From Oryzias latipes (Eukaryota > Chordata > Actinopteri > Beloniformes > Adrianichthyidae), in contig NC_019864.2 in the NCBI RefSeq assembly GCF_002234675.1, positions 19,284,582 to 19,348,581 on the forward strand: 64,000 nucleotides of DNA. Direction: 5' to 3'. The position numbers and the translations under genes are program-made. Positions within the stretch are counted from its first letter, which is position 1; every line of letters begins with the position of its first letter. The notes under the pieces were generated by a model. It ran no database searches. It was not told the origin of the DNA and saw nothing but the letters and a program-made list of their open reading frames with translations. Below are positions 53,382 through 64,000 of the stretch, one piece after another.

Positions 53382-53668
53382 GTTATTGCCGCTCTGCGCT
53401 GATGAATTATACAGGATATCACTATGGTTACAGCAGCTGGATCCGCTTACAATGACAAAAGCGTGTCAGTGTATCGGTCAGACAGAGACACACAGAGAAA
53501 AGTGATACACATCCTTCAGGTTCTCTGAAAACATTCTGAAAGGTAGATGTTAAAGTGAAAGCTTCTCACCTGCATGTCCACTTTTGTGTACTGTTCAGAG
53601 GTGACAAGTGAGAAGCTGTGATTATAAAACTGTAATTAAAGAGTGTTGCTAAAAAATACTAGTGTTGT

Positions 53669-53872
53669 AACCCTTGTGCTATCTTAGATGACCCCACCCT
53701 TACATTGACGTGTTCTCCCTACCATGACAAAGGTGGATAAAGGTGGAAAGATGTAATCCATGGACACCAGTGAAGATCACAAATCATTGAAGAAAAAAGG
53801 TTCAGAGCACTGTCTAGTGGGTCTAGATGACCCAACTCCCAATGTTAAAGTGCCTAGGATAGCACAAGGGTT
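53669..53872 (+). mobile_element. MITE-like element, copy 1
   Basis: A 204-base segment with terminal inverted repeats: it begins aacccttgtgctatc and ends gatagcacaagggtt. No coding capacity. It is a near-identical inverted match of the segment at 54940-55146. Confidence 0.75.
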
Positions 53873-54939
53873 AAATTGATATTCTTTTGAAAATGCATAT
53901 TTGATGTGAAGACAGCAGATGACTGAATAAGTAAATGATAATTCCATTTGCCAATTTTATATTATACAAGTTTCACAAATATTTATTATCTTGATCCCTG
54001 TGCATTGAAAATATGATACTTTTTGTTAGAGAAGGATCATAAACATCAAAATAAAATATGTATTGAACACTTAATTTTTTAAATCCAAAAAGTCATTTTT
54101 GAAAACATGTTTAGAAAATGGTTCGTACAAAACTTACTAGAGTAGAAGTAGAAACATGTGTTTTTTAATATACCCTACATGCTTCCTTAAATATGAACAT
54201 AAATTTAAATGGTCATAAAAGAAAGAAACTTGAAATTCAATATAATTCAATATTTGATTTCCTTTTGGTTTTATATTGAATGAATTAGTATTTGGTGTAA
54301 TGTGAATAAAGATGACAGCACTCATGCAAACAAAGCTATAATACCTTGATTATTAAATGTTTGAACTATTGAGCCTCATTACTGGTTTCACATTCTTCCC
54401 ATAATTATGTCTAACGCAAATAAAATGTTTTTACAGGTTATTTTAATTACAGATATCAGCAAATACTATATAAAAGTGACATGATTTCTGATAGTGAACA
54501 TTTTTTTAGTCAGAGTGGAGCAATTTCAAATAAAGGATAATGTTCATAAAAAGAATAAAATAATCATGACTATGAAAATAGAAAACAACAAAAATAATCA
54601 AACTAAGAAGCTTTATTACCAATATTTATGTATAAATACTGTTTTCTTTGGACTGCTTCATGTTAACTCGCCTGTTTTTGAGTAGTAGTGAATATGGATG
54701 AATGAACTTTCTATGTTTTCATGTGACTGCAGGTTGAGTTAGTAAGGCTTCAGCATAAACTTGTGATATTTATTGTTAGGGTTAGGCTATAATAATCTAA
54801 AGGAAAGAATAACACTTGATAAATAAAAAAACACAAAATCACATTTTGCTTCATTTGTTAAACTACAGCTTTGATTCTCTAAATAAACTAGTTTTTAGAG
54901 TAATGTTTTAATAAAACACAAACAAATTTTTCTTTTTTT

Positions 54940-55146
54940 AACCCTTGTGCTATCCTAGGCACTTTAACATTGGGAGTAGGGTCATCTAGACCCACTAGAC
55001 AGTGCTCTGAACCTTTTTTCTTCAATGATTTGTGAACTTCACTGGTGTCCATGGATTACATGAAATCTTTCCACCTTTATCCACCTTTTTCATGGTAGGG
55101 AGAACACGTCAAAGTAAGGGTGGGGTCATCTCAGATAGCACAAGGG
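54940..55146 (-). mobile_element. MITE-like element, copy 2, inverted
   Basis: A 207-base segment that, read on the minus strand, matches copy 1 across most of its length, including the centre (ggttcagagcactgtctag). Its right terminus ends cacaaggga and lacks the last TT of the repeat. Confidence 0.75.
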
Positions 55147-55549
55147 ATTTTGCAACGAAGCCATGTCTCAACTCAAATTACATATTTGAATTTACTGATG
55201 ATTAAATCAGATAAGCTTTCCTTTTAGTAAGGACTGATTATAAATTATTTTCAATGGAACAATGTCACACATCAACACAAATGAAGCACGCTTAATCTTG
55301 GTAAATGTTTGGTTTTATTTGCAAAAATGGAAAAAGGAGATCTTCCTGAGAGAGTGCTTTTGGCTGCACACACAGCGACATATTGCACATTGCTTATATG
55401 AACCTGCATGTAAAACAGAAGCTGCTTCGACTTTCAAAAATGTTGTGACAACAATGAAAAGGCCTTAAACATGTGATGTAGGAAGGAAAATAAAAGTAAA
55501 CATGTGGAACTAAAATGTATATTGTATAAATATTTCAGTGCTACATACA

Positions 55550-55555
55550 TTTATT
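55550..55555 (-). terminator. kcp polyadenylation signal
   Basis: TTTATT on the plus strand reads AATAAA on the minus strand, about 90 bases past the kcp stop codon. It implies a short 3' UTR. Confidence 0.55.
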
Positions 55556-55645
55556 TGGCTCTCTTCCACATCTTTAAGGTCCATGTGGAGTCTGTTTTTT
55601 TAAATGTAGTGGTACAGTAACACATGTAAATGAGGGATTCAAGAA

Positions 55646-64000
<8,355 letters not shown>

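Larger units (their letters stand above)
53382..55645. other. Intergenic stretch, unrecognised gene to kcp
   Basis: About 2.3 kb, AT-rich, holding the inverted pair of MITE-like copies described separately and the kcp 3' UTR. No coding exon was supported. Confidence 0.6.

Overview
The window is nuclear DNA from a ray-finned fish, most likely a percomorph or medaka-like teleost. The genes have many short exons with GT-AG introns of fish size, the background is AT-rich, and fish-type SINEs, miniature inverted-repeat elements and CA/TAA microsatellites are present. The proteins are clear vertebrate orthologues. I cannot name the species from sequence alone. All gene models were assembled by hand from splice signals, reading-phase continuity and remembered family sequences; no database search was run.

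Layout, left to right. 1-5832 (+): the 3' part of lmf2, lipase maturation factor 2. 6452-8748 (-): a complete miox, myo-inositol oxygenase, 10 coding exons, 285 residues, convergent with lmf2. 12568-18398 (-): adm2, the adrenomedullin 2/intermedin precursor, two coding exons around a 5.4 kb intron. 21548-25861 (-): a complete mob2-like kinase activator, 5 exons, 225 residues, with a possible acylation signal at its N terminus. 30524-39065 (-): a complete ppp6r2 (SAPS-domain regulatory subunit of protein phosphatase 6), 22 coding exons, 911 residues. 42203-46154 (+): a complete dnaja2 (type I Hsp40 co-chaperone), 9 exons, 412 residues. 48384-53381 (-): a 19-exon, 972-residue protein with a charged, coiled-coil-like C terminus that I do not recognise. 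55646-64000 (-): the 3' half of kcp (kielin/chordin-like), with nine von Willebrand factor C modules followed by VWD, C8 and TIL modules; it runs off the right edge.

The lmf2-miox-adm2-ppp6r2 neighbourhood matches the human 22q13.33 block, except that a mob2-like gene sits where human has SBF1. dnaja2 and kcp come from other human chromosomes, so a synteny breakpoint lies between ppp6r2 and dnaja2 and another between dnaja2 and kcp. The genes do not form one pathway. They cover lipase maturation in the ER, inositol catabolism, peptide-hormone signalling, NDR-kinase regulation, a phosphatase, a chaperone and extracellular BMP modulation.

The non-coding space holds several mobile-element relics: a SINE nested in an older repeat in lmf2, a hairpin-rich element of about 560 bp in a ppp6r2 intron, an inverted pair of 205-bp elements between the unknown gene and kcp, and two adjacent repeats in a kcp intron. 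I found no evidence of a new defence-like or otherwise exotic system. The observations most worth checking are the unrecognised gene with its impossible 13-nt intron, the mob2 N-terminal exon, and the ppp6r2 stop codon that lies inside a perfect splice donor.
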